Shown here in pieces: positions 8,380 to 17,800 of a DNA stretch of 64,000 bases; the first letter of the stretch is position 1, and each line of letters begins with the position of its first letter. The translations under genes were made by a program, and so were the position numbers. The stretch is from positions 57,457-121,456 of the forward strand of contig NZ_AQWL01000003.1 of assembly GCF_000376425.1 (NCBI RefSeq). Direction: 5' to 3'. This DNA is from Thiobacillus denitrificans DSM 12475. GTDB lineage: Bacteria > Pseudomonadota > Gammaproteobacteria > Burkholderiales > Thiobacillaceae. The notes below the pieces were generated by a model that worked only from the letters and a program-made list of their open reading frames with translations, was not told the DNA's origin and searched no databases.

Positions 8380-9195
8380 GTGGAATTCAGACAAATCGGC
8401 ATCATCGCCGGCAAGGAGTTCTGGGACCGCATCCGCAACCGCTGGGTGCTCGCGGTGGCGCTGGTGTTCACCGTGTTCGCGCTGGCCATCGCCTACTTCG
8501 GCGGTGCGCAGCAGGGCGCGGTGGGATTTCGCTCGATCGAATTCACCATCGCCAGCCTGGTCAGCCTGGTGATCTACCTGATTCCGCTGATCGCGCTGAT
8601 CCTCGGCTTCGATGCCATCGTCGGTGAACGCGAACGCGGCTCGCTCGATCTGTTGCTGTCGATGCCGATCACCCGCTTCGAGCTGCTGCTCGGCAAATAC
8701 CTCGGCCTGGCCGCGGCACTGGCGTTCTCCACCGTGGCGGGCTTCGGCCTGGTCGCCGTTGTGCTGTCCACGCAACTCAACCTCGCCGCCCTGCTCCACT
8801 ACTTCGGCTTCATGCTCAGTTCGGTCCTGCTCGGCATGGCCTTTCTCAGCCTCGCGGTGATGGTGTCGGTGTTTGCCACGGATCGCACCCGCGCATCGGG
8901 CATGGCCATCGCGTTGTGGTTCTTCTTCGTGCTGGTGTTCGATCTGCTGCTGCTCGGCGCACTGGTCGTCAGCGGCGGTCACTACGGTGGCGAGATTTTC
9001 CCCTACCTGCTGCTGGCGAACCCGGCCGACGTGTTCCGCATACTGAATATCTTTACCCTGGACGACGTCCGCACCCTGTACGGACTGGCAACCGTTTTCC
9101 CCCGCGCCCTGGCCGATCCCTGGCTGCTGGGTCTGGTGATGTTCGCCTGGATTGCGGCACCCTTGGGCATTGCAACCTGGAGATTCCGCAAATGA
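8380..9195 (+). CDS. nosY: NosY, ABC transporter permease
   Basis: This is the membrane partner of NosF in the NosDFY transporter. The protein has 271 residues with about six hydrophobic helices (near residues 20-40, 55-80, 105-135, 140-165, 175-200, 245-265) and the ABC-2 type motif GERERGSLDLLL after the second helix. The start is GTG at 8380, ten bases after the nosF stop, with AGGGGCAG as ribosome binding site. Longer in-frame reading back into nosF is a shadow of that gene. Confidence 0.93.
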   Translation: MEFRQIGIIAGKEFWDRIRNRWVLAVALVFTVFALAIAYFGGAQQGAVGFRSIEFTIASLVSLVIYLIPLIALILGFDAIVGERERGSLDLLLSMPITRFELLLGKYLGLAAALAFSTVAGFGLVAVVLSTQLNLAALLHYFGFMLSSVLLGMAFLSLAVMVSVFATDRTRASGMAIALWFFFVLVFDLLLLGALVVSGGHYGGEIFPYLLLANPADVFRILNIFTLDDVRTLYGLATVFPRALADPWLLGLVMFAWIAAPLGIATWRFRK

Positions 9196-9713
9196 AGCTG
9201 GTACGACCCACATTCATCCTTGCCGCGCTGGCCGTCGTTGCGCTCACCGCCTGCGGCCAGTCGGAGACTGCGAGCGCGGTTGTCCCGCTGGAGATCGGCC
9301 AGGGCACGTCCTGTGCGCTCGACGGCATGCTGCTCGCCGATTACCCCGGCCCCAAGGCGCAGATCCATTATGCCGGCCAGGCAGAACCGGATTTCTTCTG
9401 CGACACGGTGGAAATGTTTCACCTCTATCTCAAGCCCGAACAGGTCCGCGCGGTACGCGGTCTGTTCGTGCAGGACATGGGCAAGGCCGACTGGGAGCAG
9501 CCTCGCGATCACTGGATCGATGCGAAGAGCGCTTTCTACGTTCACGGCAGCAAGCGGCACGGCTCCATGGGGCCGACCATCGCCAGTTTCGCGCTGGAAC
9601 AGGATGCGGTCAAATTTGCCGCCGAGTATGGCGGCAAGGTCTACCGTTTCGCCGACGTCACGCCCGACATGGTAGTGCTGGACGGCGGCGCGCTCCACGA
9701 CAGCAACATGTAG
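9192..9713 (+). CDS. nosL: NosL, copper-chaperone lipoprotein
   Basis: NosL delivers copper for NosZ maturation from the outer side of the membrane. The 173-residue protein has a lipoprotein signal ending in LTAC (lipid Cys21). The body follows the NosL pattern: a Cys-x3-Gly-Met segment, then DTVEMFHLY, and a final region with DMVVLDGGA. The copper-site region is CALDGM rather than the CxxCGM seen in the second NosL-like gene downstream. The ATG overlaps the nosY stop by four bases (ATGA). Confidence 0.9.
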   Translation: MKLVRPTFILAALAVVALTACGQSETASAVVPLEIGQGTSCALDGMLLADYPGPKAQIHYAGQAEPDFFCDTVEMFHLYLKPEQVRAVRGLFVQDMGKADWEQPRDHWIDAKSAFYVHGSKRHGSMGPTIASFALEQDAVKFAAEYGGKVYRFADVTPDMVVLDGGALHDSNM

Positions 9714-9718
9714 ATATC

Positions 9719-9991
9719 ATGCCCAGTTTCTTTGAAAACCTTGATGACGACACGGCAGCGGAACTCGAACGGCTGGCGCAATTGATCTATGAGCTGCGCC
9801 AGAACCACAATGCCATTCTCCGATCCCATGGCGCAGCGGACGCGGCGGCACTGCTGCAGCAAATCCTGGACGGCGCGGTGGCCGAGCATCCCGCCTACGA
9901 ACACTATCTGGCCGCCCGGATTCTTGACGATACCCGCGATCTGGCCCGCGCAATGGTCGGCGAACGGCTGAAGGAGGCCACTCTGAAATGA
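9719..9991 (+). CDS. Small helical protein, partner of the downstream TumE-like gene
   Basis: The function is not recognised. It has 90 residues, is acidic, predicted mostly helical and lacks a signal peptide, cysteines or an obvious helix-turn-helix. A segment HPAYEHYLAARIL (about residues 60-72) stands out; from memory, similar small proteins sit next to DUF6516/TumE-like genes in other proteobacteria. It starts five bases after nosL and overlaps the next gene by ATGA, so the two are translated together as part of the nos operon. If the pair is a toxin-antitoxin module this would be the antitoxin, but that is inference. Confidence 0.7.
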   Translation: MPSFFENLDDDTAAELERLAQLIYELRQNHNAILRSHGAADAAALLQQILDGAVAEHPAYEHYLAARILDDTRDLARAMVGERLKEATLK

Positions 9992-10353
9992 GTCTGCACC
10001 TTGAACTCGGTTCGGCGATCGAGGCCGCCTTCGGCGACGACCTCGATTCGCCGGTCGAACAGAAACAGGATGCAATGATCGTCCGTCTTAAGAATGGCGT
10101 GACGCTGGACGTGCGCTATGCCGCCGCCGATGCCTATTCGCTGCGCTGGGTCTACGGCGATGCCGAGTCCGGCATCGATACCGCACCCCTGCACCGCGGG
10201 CTTGCGACTTTCCCCCATCACTTTCACGATGCAGCCGGCCGCATCGTTGCGGACCCGATCACACGCCCCGATGCCTCCCCGGAAGACAATCTGCACAGGC
10301 TGATCCATGCCCTGATCGCCGACCCGATGCTCGGCGCCCGGGACATCGCCTGA
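9988..10353 (+). CDS. TumE/DUF6516-like small protein (putative toxin-family fold)
   Basis: The protein has 121 residues and is soluble. The pattern of an N-terminal strand-rich part (LKNGVTLDVRY), then YSLRW, then DTAPLHRGLATFPHHFHD (about residues 65-82) and a final leucine-rich helix resembles the TumE/DUF6516 toxin-like family, whose members carry an FPHHxH motif. It is tightly coupled at both ends: ATGA with the preceding gene and TGATG with the following NosL-like gene. Placement in the middle of a respiratory operon argues for a recruited, non-toxic role. The family assignment rests on motif recall, not on a search. Confidence 0.55.
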   Translation: MSLHLELGSAIEAAFGDDLDSPVEQKQDAMIVRLKNGVTLDVRYAAADAYSLRWVYGDAESGIDTAPLHRGLATFPHHFHDAAGRIVADPITRPDASPEDNLHRLIHALIADPMLGARDIA

Positions 10354-10955
10354 TGCGCCCGCCGGCGCGGCTGCTGTCCCTGGGGGCAGCAGCGTTCGCC
10401 GTTGCCGTCACGATCGCACTGCTGCCTCCCGGCAGCCGGACGATCCGCAAGCCCGAGCCGCCCGCGAACGATTTTTGCGTCGTGGCCCCGGCAACGCCCT
10501 ACGATCCGGCTTCCGGTCTGGCGATGTACGAGCCGCGTCCGATCCCCGCCGATGCACGCTGCCCGGTATGCGGCATGTACCCCGCCCGCTACCCGCGCTG
10601 GGCGGCGCAGATCCTGTTCAGGGATGGCGCCGCCCAGTATTTCGATTCGCCGGTCAATCTGTTCGTCTTCATGCACAGAGTCGATCGATACAACCGCAGC
10701 TACACCCTGAACGATGTGGCCGCCAGCTTCGTAACCGACTTCGAAACCGGACAGTGGATAGAACTCCGGAAAGCCTTCTTCGTCCGCGGCTCCGCCGCCC
10801 TGGGGCCGATGCGTGACGCCGGTCTGCCGGCTTTTGCCAGCCGCGCAGCGGCAGACGGCTTTATCCGCAGCCGCGGCGGCCAGGTGCTGACATTCACGCA
10901 AGTCACGCCCGAACTGATCCGCTCCATGGGCGGCAACGCGCCCCATCGCCACTGA
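10353..10955 (+). CDS. Second NosL-family protein with CPVCGM copper motif
   Basis: The protein has 200 residues. A hydrophobic N-terminal segment (about 5-25) with no lipobox suggests a membrane anchor facing the periplasm. CPVCGMYPARYP at 70-81 is the classical NosL copper-site motif, and the following FRDGAAQYFDSPVNLFVFMH and the terminal LTFTQVTPELI part fit the family. It therefore seems to be a paralogue of the nosL gene about 1.2 kb upstream, whose CxxC is reduced. The start overlaps the previous stop by one base. It is the last gene before the operon terminator. Confidence 0.8.
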   Translation: MRPPARLLSLGAAAFAVAVTIALLPPGSRTIRKPEPPANDFCVVAPATPYDPASGLAMYEPRPIPADARCPVCGMYPARYPRWAAQILFRDGAAQYFDSPVNLFVFMHRVDRYNRSYTLNDVAASFVTDFETGQWIELRKAFFVRGSAALGPMRDAGLPAFASRAAADGFIRSRGGQVLTFTQVTPELIRSMGGNAPHRH

Positions 10956-10982
10956 AACCGGGCTGCCGGATGCGTAGATGAA

Positions 10983-11018
10983 AAAAGCGGGGGGAGATCT
11001 GCATCTCCCCCCGCTTTT
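10983..11018. terminator. Strong bidirectional terminator after the nos operon
   Basis: AAAAGCGGGGGGAGAT pairs perfectly with its complement across the loop CTGC (16 bp). T-rich flanks lie on both strands, so it can end the nos operon from the left and the cytochrome gene from the right. Confidence 0.9.
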
Positions 11019-11051
11019 GGTTTTCAGCGCCGGATCGTTCGTGTCTGTCTC

Positions 11052-11498
11052 TTACTTCGATTGGGCGACCATGAAGTCCACCGCTGCCTTGACATCGTCG
11101 TCCGACAGGGTGGTGGAGCCGCCGCGCGCAGGCATCATGCCTTTTGCACCCGTGAATCCTTCAAGCGCATGCTTGTGGAGGGTATCCAGGCCCTGCGCGA
11201 TACGCGGTCCCCAGTCGGCTTTGTCGCCGGGCTTCGGCGCGCCGGCAACCCCGGCCGCGTGGCACATCGCGCAGACGTTGCCGTAAACCTTCTTGCCCAG
11301 GTCGCTGCCTTCCGCCACATGCGTCTCCTCCGCCTCCGCTGCCGGAGCGGGCGCCGCTGCCTCCGGTGCTGCGGGGGCGGGCGCTGCGGCTTCCGGCGCA
11401 GCGGGGGCAGAGGCTTCCGGCGCGGCACTTTCCTGCTTCCCGCAAGCACTCAACAAAGCCGCCAGTGACACGGCCAGTACGAGTGAGGTCATCTTCAT
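11052..11498 (-). CDS. c5-type cytochrome c lipoprotein
   Basis: This is a periplasmic electron carrier with one haem. The protein has 148 residues. The lipoprotein signal ends in LSAC (lipid Cys19), followed by a flexible Ala/Pro/Glu linker of repeated APEAA and APAP units (about 24-57). The haem domain has CAMCH (76-80) and a methionine ligand in KGMMPARGG (119-127). AGGAGATATAA before the ATG is a good ribosome binding site. It is convergent with the nos operon and divergent from narK1, so it may carry electrons in denitrification, but this is inference from position. Confidence 0.9.
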   Translation of the reverse strand: MKMTSLVLAVSLAALLSACGKQESAAPEASAPAAPEAAAPAPAAPEAAAPAPAAEAEETHVAEGSDLGKKVYGNVCAMCHAAGVAGAPKPGDKADWGPRIAQGLDTLHKHALEGFTGAKGMMPARGGSTTLSDDDVKAAVDFMVAQSK

Positions 11499-11764
11499 TT
11501 ATATCTCCTGTTGAGTCGGGGCCCGTTGGAAAGCCCGGAATGGATAATGGATAGGGCCGATGCCATGGACTACCATCATACAACGACGGGCAGTCCCGGG
11601 TTTGATCGGGTATGGCAGCATCGACACGGCTGGAATATAGCACACCCCTTTCCGGCATATGCCGGGGCTGAAGGATTACCCCCAGTCCCTCAAATACCCT
11701 GATCCCCACCCTGTAAAAACCAAACAATCGTTTAAATAACATTGGCTTATGTAACTGCCACCTA

Positions 11765-11780
11765 TACTCCTTTAGGAGTA
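11765..11780. promoter_or_regulatory. Perfect NarL 7-2-7 binding site upstream of narK1
   Basis: TACTCCTTTAGGAGTA is a perfect inverted repeat of TACYYMT heptamers separated by two bases, the NarL/NarP high-affinity arrangement. It lies 112 bases before the narK1 start. If transcription begins about 7 bases after the TATACT at 11834-11839, the site is centred near -73, close to the -70 to -75 positions of NarL sites at E. coli nirB and nrfA. Confidence 0.8.
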
Positions 11781-11833
11781 GCCCCAGGCTGAAAAACGGG
11801 AATACAAGCTCTTTTCATCTCCTTTGCGGTGCA

Positions 11834-11839
11834 TATACT
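11834..11839 (+). promoter_or_regulatory. Candidate -10 element of the nar operon
   Basis: TATACT matches TATAAT in five of six positions. A weak -35 (TTTTCA at 11812-11817) sits 16 bases upstream, as expected for a promoter that needs an activator such as NarL. The other TATACT (11763-11768) overlaps the NarL box and would be blocked by bound protein. Confidence 0.4.
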
Positions 11840-11891
11840 GTGTTCAGAATTTCGGATAAATCAATCCTGAATAGCCGGAAAGGACGCAGCC

Positions 11892-13148
11892 ATGTCTATC
11901 CAGTCGCACAAGCAGATTTCGGTGCTTACTCTGAGCACGCTGGCGTTCACCGTGTGCTTTGCGGTGTGGGTGATGTTCTCCATCATCGGCATTCCGATCA
12001 AGGCCAATCTCGGCCTCAATGAAACCCAGTTCGGCCTGCTGGCTGCCACCCCCATACTCACCGGTTCGCTGATCCGTCTGCCACTCGGCATGCTCACCGA
12101 CAAGATCGGCGGCCGCATCGTGTTCTTCGTGCTGATGCTCTCGACCGTCATCCCGATCTATCTGATCAGCCTCGCCACCCAGTACTGGCACTTCCTGGTG
12201 CTCGGTCTCTTCGTCGGTGTGGCTGGCGGTGCGTTCTCGGTCGGCATTTCCTACGTCGCGCGCTGGTTTCCCAGGCCGCGCCAGGGTTTTGCCATGGGCA
12301 TTTTCGGCGCCGGGAATGCCGGCGCCGCGGTAACCAAGTTCGTCGCCCCGTCGCTGCTGGTGGCCTACGGCTGGCAGGCGGTGCCGCAAGTCTATGCCGT
12401 CGCCATGCTGGCGATGGCCATCCTGTTCTGGATCTTCACTTATACCGACACCACCCACCATGTGTCGAGCCACATCACCGTCAAGGAGCAGCTCGCCGCA
12501 CTCAAGGACCCCAATGTGTGGAAGCTGTGCCAGTACTACTCGATCGTGTTCGGCGGCTACGTCGCGCTGAGCCTGTGGATGACCAAGTACTACATCACCG
12601 AATACGGCTTCGGGATGCAGACCGCGGCGCTGCTGGCCGCCATCTTCGTACTGCCGTCCGGCATCATCCGTGCGATGGGCGGCTGGCTGTCCGACAAGTT
12701 CGGCGCGCACAGGATGACCTGGTGGGTGATGTGGGTGTCATGGGTATGCCTGTTCCTGCTTTCGTATCCGCAAACCGAGATGGTGGTGCAGACCACCAAG
12801 GGCGAGATGTCGCTGCACCTCGGTCTCAACGTCTGGGTATTCACTTCCCTGCTGTTCATCCTCGGGATCGCCTGGGGCTTCGGCAAGGCCTCGGTATTCA
12901 AGTACATCTCCGACGAATATCCGCACAACATCGGCGTCATCTCCGGCATCGTCGGTCTGATCGGCGGCCTCGGCGGTTTCTTCCTGCCTATCCTGTTCGG
13001 TGCCATCGTCGATGTCACCGGCGTCAACAGCGGCATCTTCATGTTGATGTACGGCGTCACCTGGGTGTCGCTGATCTGGATGTACCTGACCGAAGTGCGC
13101 AAGGTGCCGATGATCAGAAAAACCGCCGCAATCGACACCCCCAAATAA
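11892..13148 (+). CDS. narK1: NarK1-type nitrate transporter (major facilitator)
   Basis: This membrane transporter brings in nitrate, probably with protons. The protein has 418 residues and 12 predicted membrane helices. The MFS motif after helix 2 is RLPLGMLTDKIGGR, and the NarK signature-like glycine-rich stretch GIFGAGNAGAAVTKF follows in helix 5. The GGAAAGGACG segment before the ATG is the ribosome binding site. It is the first of two different NarK proteins at the head of the operon, the narK1-narK2 pairing known from other denitrifiers. Confidence 0.93.
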   Translation: MSIQSHKQISVLTLSTLAFTVCFAVWVMFSIIGIPIKANLGLNETQFGLLAATPILTGSLIRLPLGMLTDKIGGRIVFFVLMLSTVIPIYLISLATQYWHFLVLGLFVGVAGGAFSVGISYVARWFPRPRQGFAMGIFGAGNAGAAVTKFVAPSLLVAYGWQAVPQVYAVAMLAMAILFWIFTYTDTTHHVSSHITVKEQLAALKDPNVWKLCQYYSIVFGGYVALSLWMTKYYITEYGFGMQTAALLAAIFVLPSGIIRAMGGWLSDKFGAHRMTWWVMWVSWVCLFLLSYPQTEMVVQTTKGEMSLHLGLNVWVFTSLLFILGIAWGFGKASVFKYISDEYPHNIGVISGIVGLIGGLGGFFLPILFGAIVDVTGVNSGIFMLMYGVTWVSLIWMYLTEVRKVPMIRKTAAIDTPK

Positions 13149-13177
13149 TTTCTCTGCCTTCCAACCAGGAGCGTTCA

Positions 13178-14788
13178 ATGTCCACCAACATCAAGGAATG
13201 GAACCCGGAAGACCCCGGTTTCTGGGAATCGACCGGCAAGAAGATTGCCTACCGCAATCTCTGGATTTCGGTGCCGGCCTTGCTGTGCGGTTTTGCCGTG
13301 TGGCTGATGTGGGGAATCATCACGGTTCAGATGTCCAACCTGGGCTTCCCCTTCAGCAAGGAGGAGCTGTTCACGCTGACCGCGATTTCCGGGCTGGCCG
13401 GGGCGACGATGCGCATTCCCTCTTCCTTCTTCATCCGGCTGGCGGGCGGGCGCAACGTCATCTTCCTCACCACCTCGATGCTGCTGGCGCCGGCAATCGG
13501 CACCGGCATCGTCCTGCAGCATCCCGACTGGCCGCTGTGGAGCTTCCAGCTGATGGCGCTGTGGTCGGGCGTCGGCGGCGGCAACTTCGCCAGTTCGATG
13601 TCCAATATCAGTCCGTTCTTCCCCAAGCGGCTGCAGGGCACCGCGCTGGGAATCAACGCGGGCCTTGGCAACTTTGGCGTCACCACCATGCAGATCCTCA
13701 TTCCGCTGGTGATGACGGTGAGCGTCTTCGGCGCGCTCGGCGGCGACTCGATGACGCTGGTGAAGGACAGCGGCTGGATCCTCGGCAAGATCACCGCCGG
13801 CACCGAGACCTTCATCCAGAACGCCGGCTTCACCTGGATTTTGTCGCTGGTGCCGCTGGGCGTCATCGCCTGGTTCGGCATGAACAATCTGCTGCCGGTC
13901 TCGCCGGATGCAGGTCATACCCTGTCCGCCTTCATCAAGGTGACCTGGCTCTATACCCTGGCCTTCATTCCGGCCATCGGCGGCCTCTATCTCTACCTGC
14001 CGGCGCCCACCGGCCTCGGTCTGCTCAACATGTGGGTGGCGATGCCGCTCATCATCATCGCCACGCTGCTGATCCTGAAGCTCGCTGCCTTCGGCCCGAT
14101 GAAGGAGAACATCAGCAAGCAGTTCGCCATCTTCAAGAACAGGCACACCTGGTCGATGACAGCGCTGTATCTGGTCACCTTCGGCTCCTTCATCGGGTTT
14201 TCCATGGCTTTGCCGCTATCGATCACGGTGATCTTCGGCGATACCCACACCCTCGATGCCGCCAGCAATACCTGGGTGCATGCGAAAAATCCCAATGCGC
14301 CGTCTGCGCTGACCTATGCCTGGATCGGCCCCTTCGTCGGCGCGCTGATCCGTCCGGTGGGCGGCTGGATATCCGACAAGATGGGCGGCTCCATCGTCAC
14401 TCAGGTCATTTCGGCGGTCATGGTCGCGGCATCGGCTTACGCCGGCTACATCATGATGCAGGCATTCCATTCCGCCACGCCCGAGGTGTATTTCACGCAG
14501 TTCCTCATCACCTTTGTCGTGCTGTTCGCGGCCACCGGACTCGGCAATGGTTCCACCTTCCGTACCGTCGGGGTGATTTTCGACCGCGTGCAGGCCGGCC
14601 CGGTGCTCGGCTGGACTTCGGCGGTCGCCGCCTACGGCTCCTTCATCGCGCCGGTGGTGATCGGCGAGCAGATCAAGGCGGGCACCCCGGAAAACGCCAT
14701 GTACGGATTTGCCATCTTCTACGCCGTGTGCCTGGTGTTGAACTGGTGGTTCTACCTGCGTAAGAACGCCTACATCAAGAACCCATGA
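13178..14788 (+). CDS. narK2: NarK2-type nitrate/nitrite antiporter
   Basis: The protein has 536 residues and is larger than NarK1. Twelve helices carry MFS motifs (RIPSSFFIRLAGGRN) and the nitrate signatures GGGNFASSMSNISPFFP and GNGSTFRTVGVIF. Members of this type exchange external nitrate for internal nitrite. The start at 13178 follows CCAGGAG; the longer reading back into narK1 is a shadow. Gaps are 29 bases to narK1 and 31 bases to narG, so it is part of the same operon. Confidence 0.94.
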   Translation: MSTNIKEWNPEDPGFWESTGKKIAYRNLWISVPALLCGFAVWLMWGIITVQMSNLGFPFSKEELFTLTAISGLAGATMRIPSSFFIRLAGGRNVIFLTTSMLLAPAIGTGIVLQHPDWPLWSFQLMALWSGVGGGNFASSMSNISPFFPKRLQGTALGINAGLGNFGVTTMQILIPLVMTVSVFGALGGDSMTLVKDSGWILGKITAGTETFIQNAGFTWILSLVPLGVIAWFGMNNLLPVSPDAGHTLSAFIKVTWLYTLAFIPAIGGLYLYLPAPTGLGLLNMWVAMPLIIIATLLILKLAAFGPMKENISKQFAIFKNRHTWSMTALYLVTFGSFIGFSMALPLSITVIFGDTHTLDAASNTWVHAKNPNAPSALTYAWIGPFVGALIRPVGGWISDKMGGSIVTQVISAVMVAASAYAGYIMMQAFHSATPEVYFTQFLITFVVLFAATGLGNGSTFRTVGVIFDRVQAGPVLGWTSAVAAYGSFIAPVVIGEQIKAGTPENAMYGFAIFYAVCLVLNWWFYLRKNAYIKNP

Positions 14789-14819
14789 GCACCGATCAAA
14801 ACCTGCAAGGAGCAATGCA

Positions 14820-17800
14820 ATGAGCCACTTCCTCGACAGATTGACGTTCTTCAAGAAGACCGTCGCCGAATTTTCCAACGGCCACGGTGCCGTCAGCAAT
14901 GAAGACCGCAGCTGGGAGAATGCCTACCGCAGCCGCTGGCAGAGCGACAAGGTGGTGCGCTCCACCCACGGGGTGAACTGCACCGGGTCGTGCAGCTGGA
15001 GGATTTTCGTCAAGAACGGGCTGATCACCTGGGAAATCCAGCAGACCGATTACCCGCGCACCCGCCCCGATCTGCCCAACCATGAGCCGCGCGGCTGCCC
15101 GCGCGGCGCCAGCTACTCTTGGTACGTGTACTCGGCGCAGCGCGTGAAATACCCGCTGATCCGCGGCCGTCTGATGGACATGTGGCGCGAGGCGAGGAAA
15201 ACGATGGGGCCGGTGGAAGCCTGGAAGTCGATCAGCCAGAATCCCGAGAAAGCCAAGCGCTACAAATCGATCCGCGGCCAGGGCGGTTTCGTGCGCGCCA
15301 AGTGGGACGAGGTGACGGAAATGATCGCCGCCGCCAACGTCTACACCATCAAGGACTACGGCCCCGACCGCATCTACGGCTTCTCGCCGATCCCCGCCAT
15401 GTCGATGGTGAGCTATGCGGCCGGGTCGCGCTACATGTCGCTGATCGGCGGTGTCTGTGGCTCCTTCTACGACTGGTATTGCGACCTGCCGCCGTCGTCC
15501 CCGCAGGTGTGGGGCGAGCAGACCGACGTGCCGGAATCGGCCGACTGGTACAACTCGACCTACCTGATGGTGTGGGGCTCCAACGTGCCGCAGACGCGCA
15601 CGCCCGACGCCCACTTCTACACCGAGGTGCGCTACAAGGGCACCAAGACCGTGGCGGTGTCGTCCGATTTCGGCGAGATGGTGAAGTTCGGCGACATCTG
15701 GCTGGCCCCCAGGCAGGGCACCGACGCCGCGCTGGCGCTGGCGATGGGCCACGTCATCCTCAGTGAATTCCACGTCAAGAACCGCAGCGAGTATTTCGAT
15801 TCCTATTGCCGCCAGTACAACGATATGCCGATGCTGGTGATGCTGAAGGAACACGAGGGCAAGCTGATCGCCGATCGTTACCTGCGTGCCTCCGACCTTT
15901 CCGGCAATCTCGGCCAGGACAACAACCCCGAGTGGAAGACGGTGGTGGTCGACGAGAACACCGGCTACCTGGTGGCGCCCAATGGCTCGATCGGGTTCCG
16001 CTGGGGCCAGTCCGGTGCGTGGAACCTCGAAATGCGCGACGGCTATTCGAACAAGGACGTGAAGCCGCAACTGACGCTACTGGGCAGCCACGACGAAGTC
16101 GTCGAGGTGGCGCTGCCCTACTTCGGTGGCGACGACCACAATGCCCTGCTCAGCCGTAACCTGCCGGTCAAGGTGATCAGCATCGGCGGCCAGGACGTAC
16201 GCATCGCCACCGTCTACGACCTGACGCTCGCCAACTACGGCGTCGACCGCGGACTGGGTGGGCCGAACATTCCCACCAGCTACAACGATGAAGTTCCCTA
16301 CACCCCGGCCTGGGCGGAGAAGCATTGCGGCGTGCCGCGCGCCGACATCGTCACGGTGGCGCGCGAATTCGCCGACAACGCCGACAAGACCCGCGGCAAG
16401 TCGATGGTCATCCTCGGCGCGGCGCTCAACCACTGGTACCACAACGACATGATCTACCGCGGCATCATGAACCTGCTCATGATGTGCGGCTGCATCGGTC
16501 AGTCGGGTGGCGGCTGGGCGCACTACGTCGGCCAGGAAAAGCTGCGCCCGCAGACCGGCTGGGCGCCGCTGGCGTTCGGCCTCGACTGGCACCGGCCATC
16601 GCGGCAGATGAATTCCACCTCCTTCTTCTACGCGCACACCAGCCAGTGGCGCCACGAGAAGCTGGCGGCAGCGGAAATCCTGTCGCCCACCGCCGACAAG
16701 GAAAACGGCGACTACCGGCTGATCGATTTCAACGTGCGCGCCGAGCGCATGGGCTGGCTGCCGTCCGCGCCACAGCTGGAAACCAATCCGCTGGAAGTCA
16801 CCAAAGCTGCCGACGCTGCCGGCATCGACCCGGTCAAGTATGCGGTCGAACAGATCAAGAACGGCGCGCTCAAGTTTGCCTGCGATGACCCTGACAATCC
16901 GAAGAACTTCCCGCGCAACCTGTTCGTCTGGCGCTCCAACCTGCTGGGCTCCTCGGGCAAGGGTCACGAGTATTTCCTCAAGTACCTGCTGGGCACGCAG
17001 AACGCGGTGATGGGGCCGGACCTCGGTGAACTCGGCGAAGCCAAGCCGAAGGAAGTGGTATGGCACGACAAGGGCGCCGAGGGCAAGCTCGACCTGCTGG
17101 TGACGCTCGACTTCCGCATGTCGACCACCTGCCTGTATTCCGACATCGTGCTGCCGTCGGCCACCTGGTACGAGAAGGACGACCTCAACACCTCGGACAT
17201 GCACCCCTTCATCCACCCCTTGAGCGAGGCGGTGCAACCGCTGTGGGAATCGAAGTCGGACTGGGAGATCTACAAGACCATCGCGAAGAAGTTCTCCGAA
17301 CTCGCGGCGACCCATCTGGGCACCCAGAAAGACCTCGTCCTGACGCCGCTGATGCACGACACACCGTCCGAGCTGGGCCAGAGCATGGCGGTGCGTGACT
17401 GGAAGAAGGGCGAAATCGACCTCATACCCGGCAAGACCATGCCGAGCATGACGGTGGTGACGCGCGACTACGGCGACACCTACCGCAAGTTCACCGCGTT
17501 GGGCCCCTTGATGACCAAGATCGGCAACGGCGGCAAGGGCATTGCCTGGAACACCGAGGACGAGGTGCAGCAACTGGCCGAGCTGAACTACACCGTCACC
17601 GAAGAGGGGGTCGCCAAAGGGCTGCCGAAGATCGAATCGGCCATCGATGCCTGTGAAGTGGTGCTGATGCTGGCGCCGGAAACCAATGGCCAGGTGGCGG
17701 TGAAGGCCTGGGAAGCGCTGTCGAAGATCACCGGCCGCGACCACACGCATCTGGCCCTCCCGCGCGAGGACGACAAGATCCGCTTCCGCGATATCCAGGT

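Larger units (their letters stand above)
11499..11891. other. Intergenic region between the cytochrome gene and narK1
   Basis: This 393-base non-coding region separates the divergent cytochrome and nar transcripts. The half next to narK1 holds a perfect NarL box and two TATACT -10-like elements (11763-11768 and 11834-11839). An ATCAA half-site at 11860-11864 lies close to the narK1 start, but its other half is too degraded to call an FNR box. No coding sequence was seen. Confidence 0.7.

Noticed and set aside
11366-11440. Tandem repeat in the cytochrome linker
   Set aside because: The APEAA/APAP units are an ordinary low-complexity linker in a lipoprotein cytochrome, not a genetic repeat element.
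11851-11864. FNR box before narK1 (TTCGGATAAATCAA)
   Set aside because: Only the ATCAA half fits and the position is too close to the start codon for activation.
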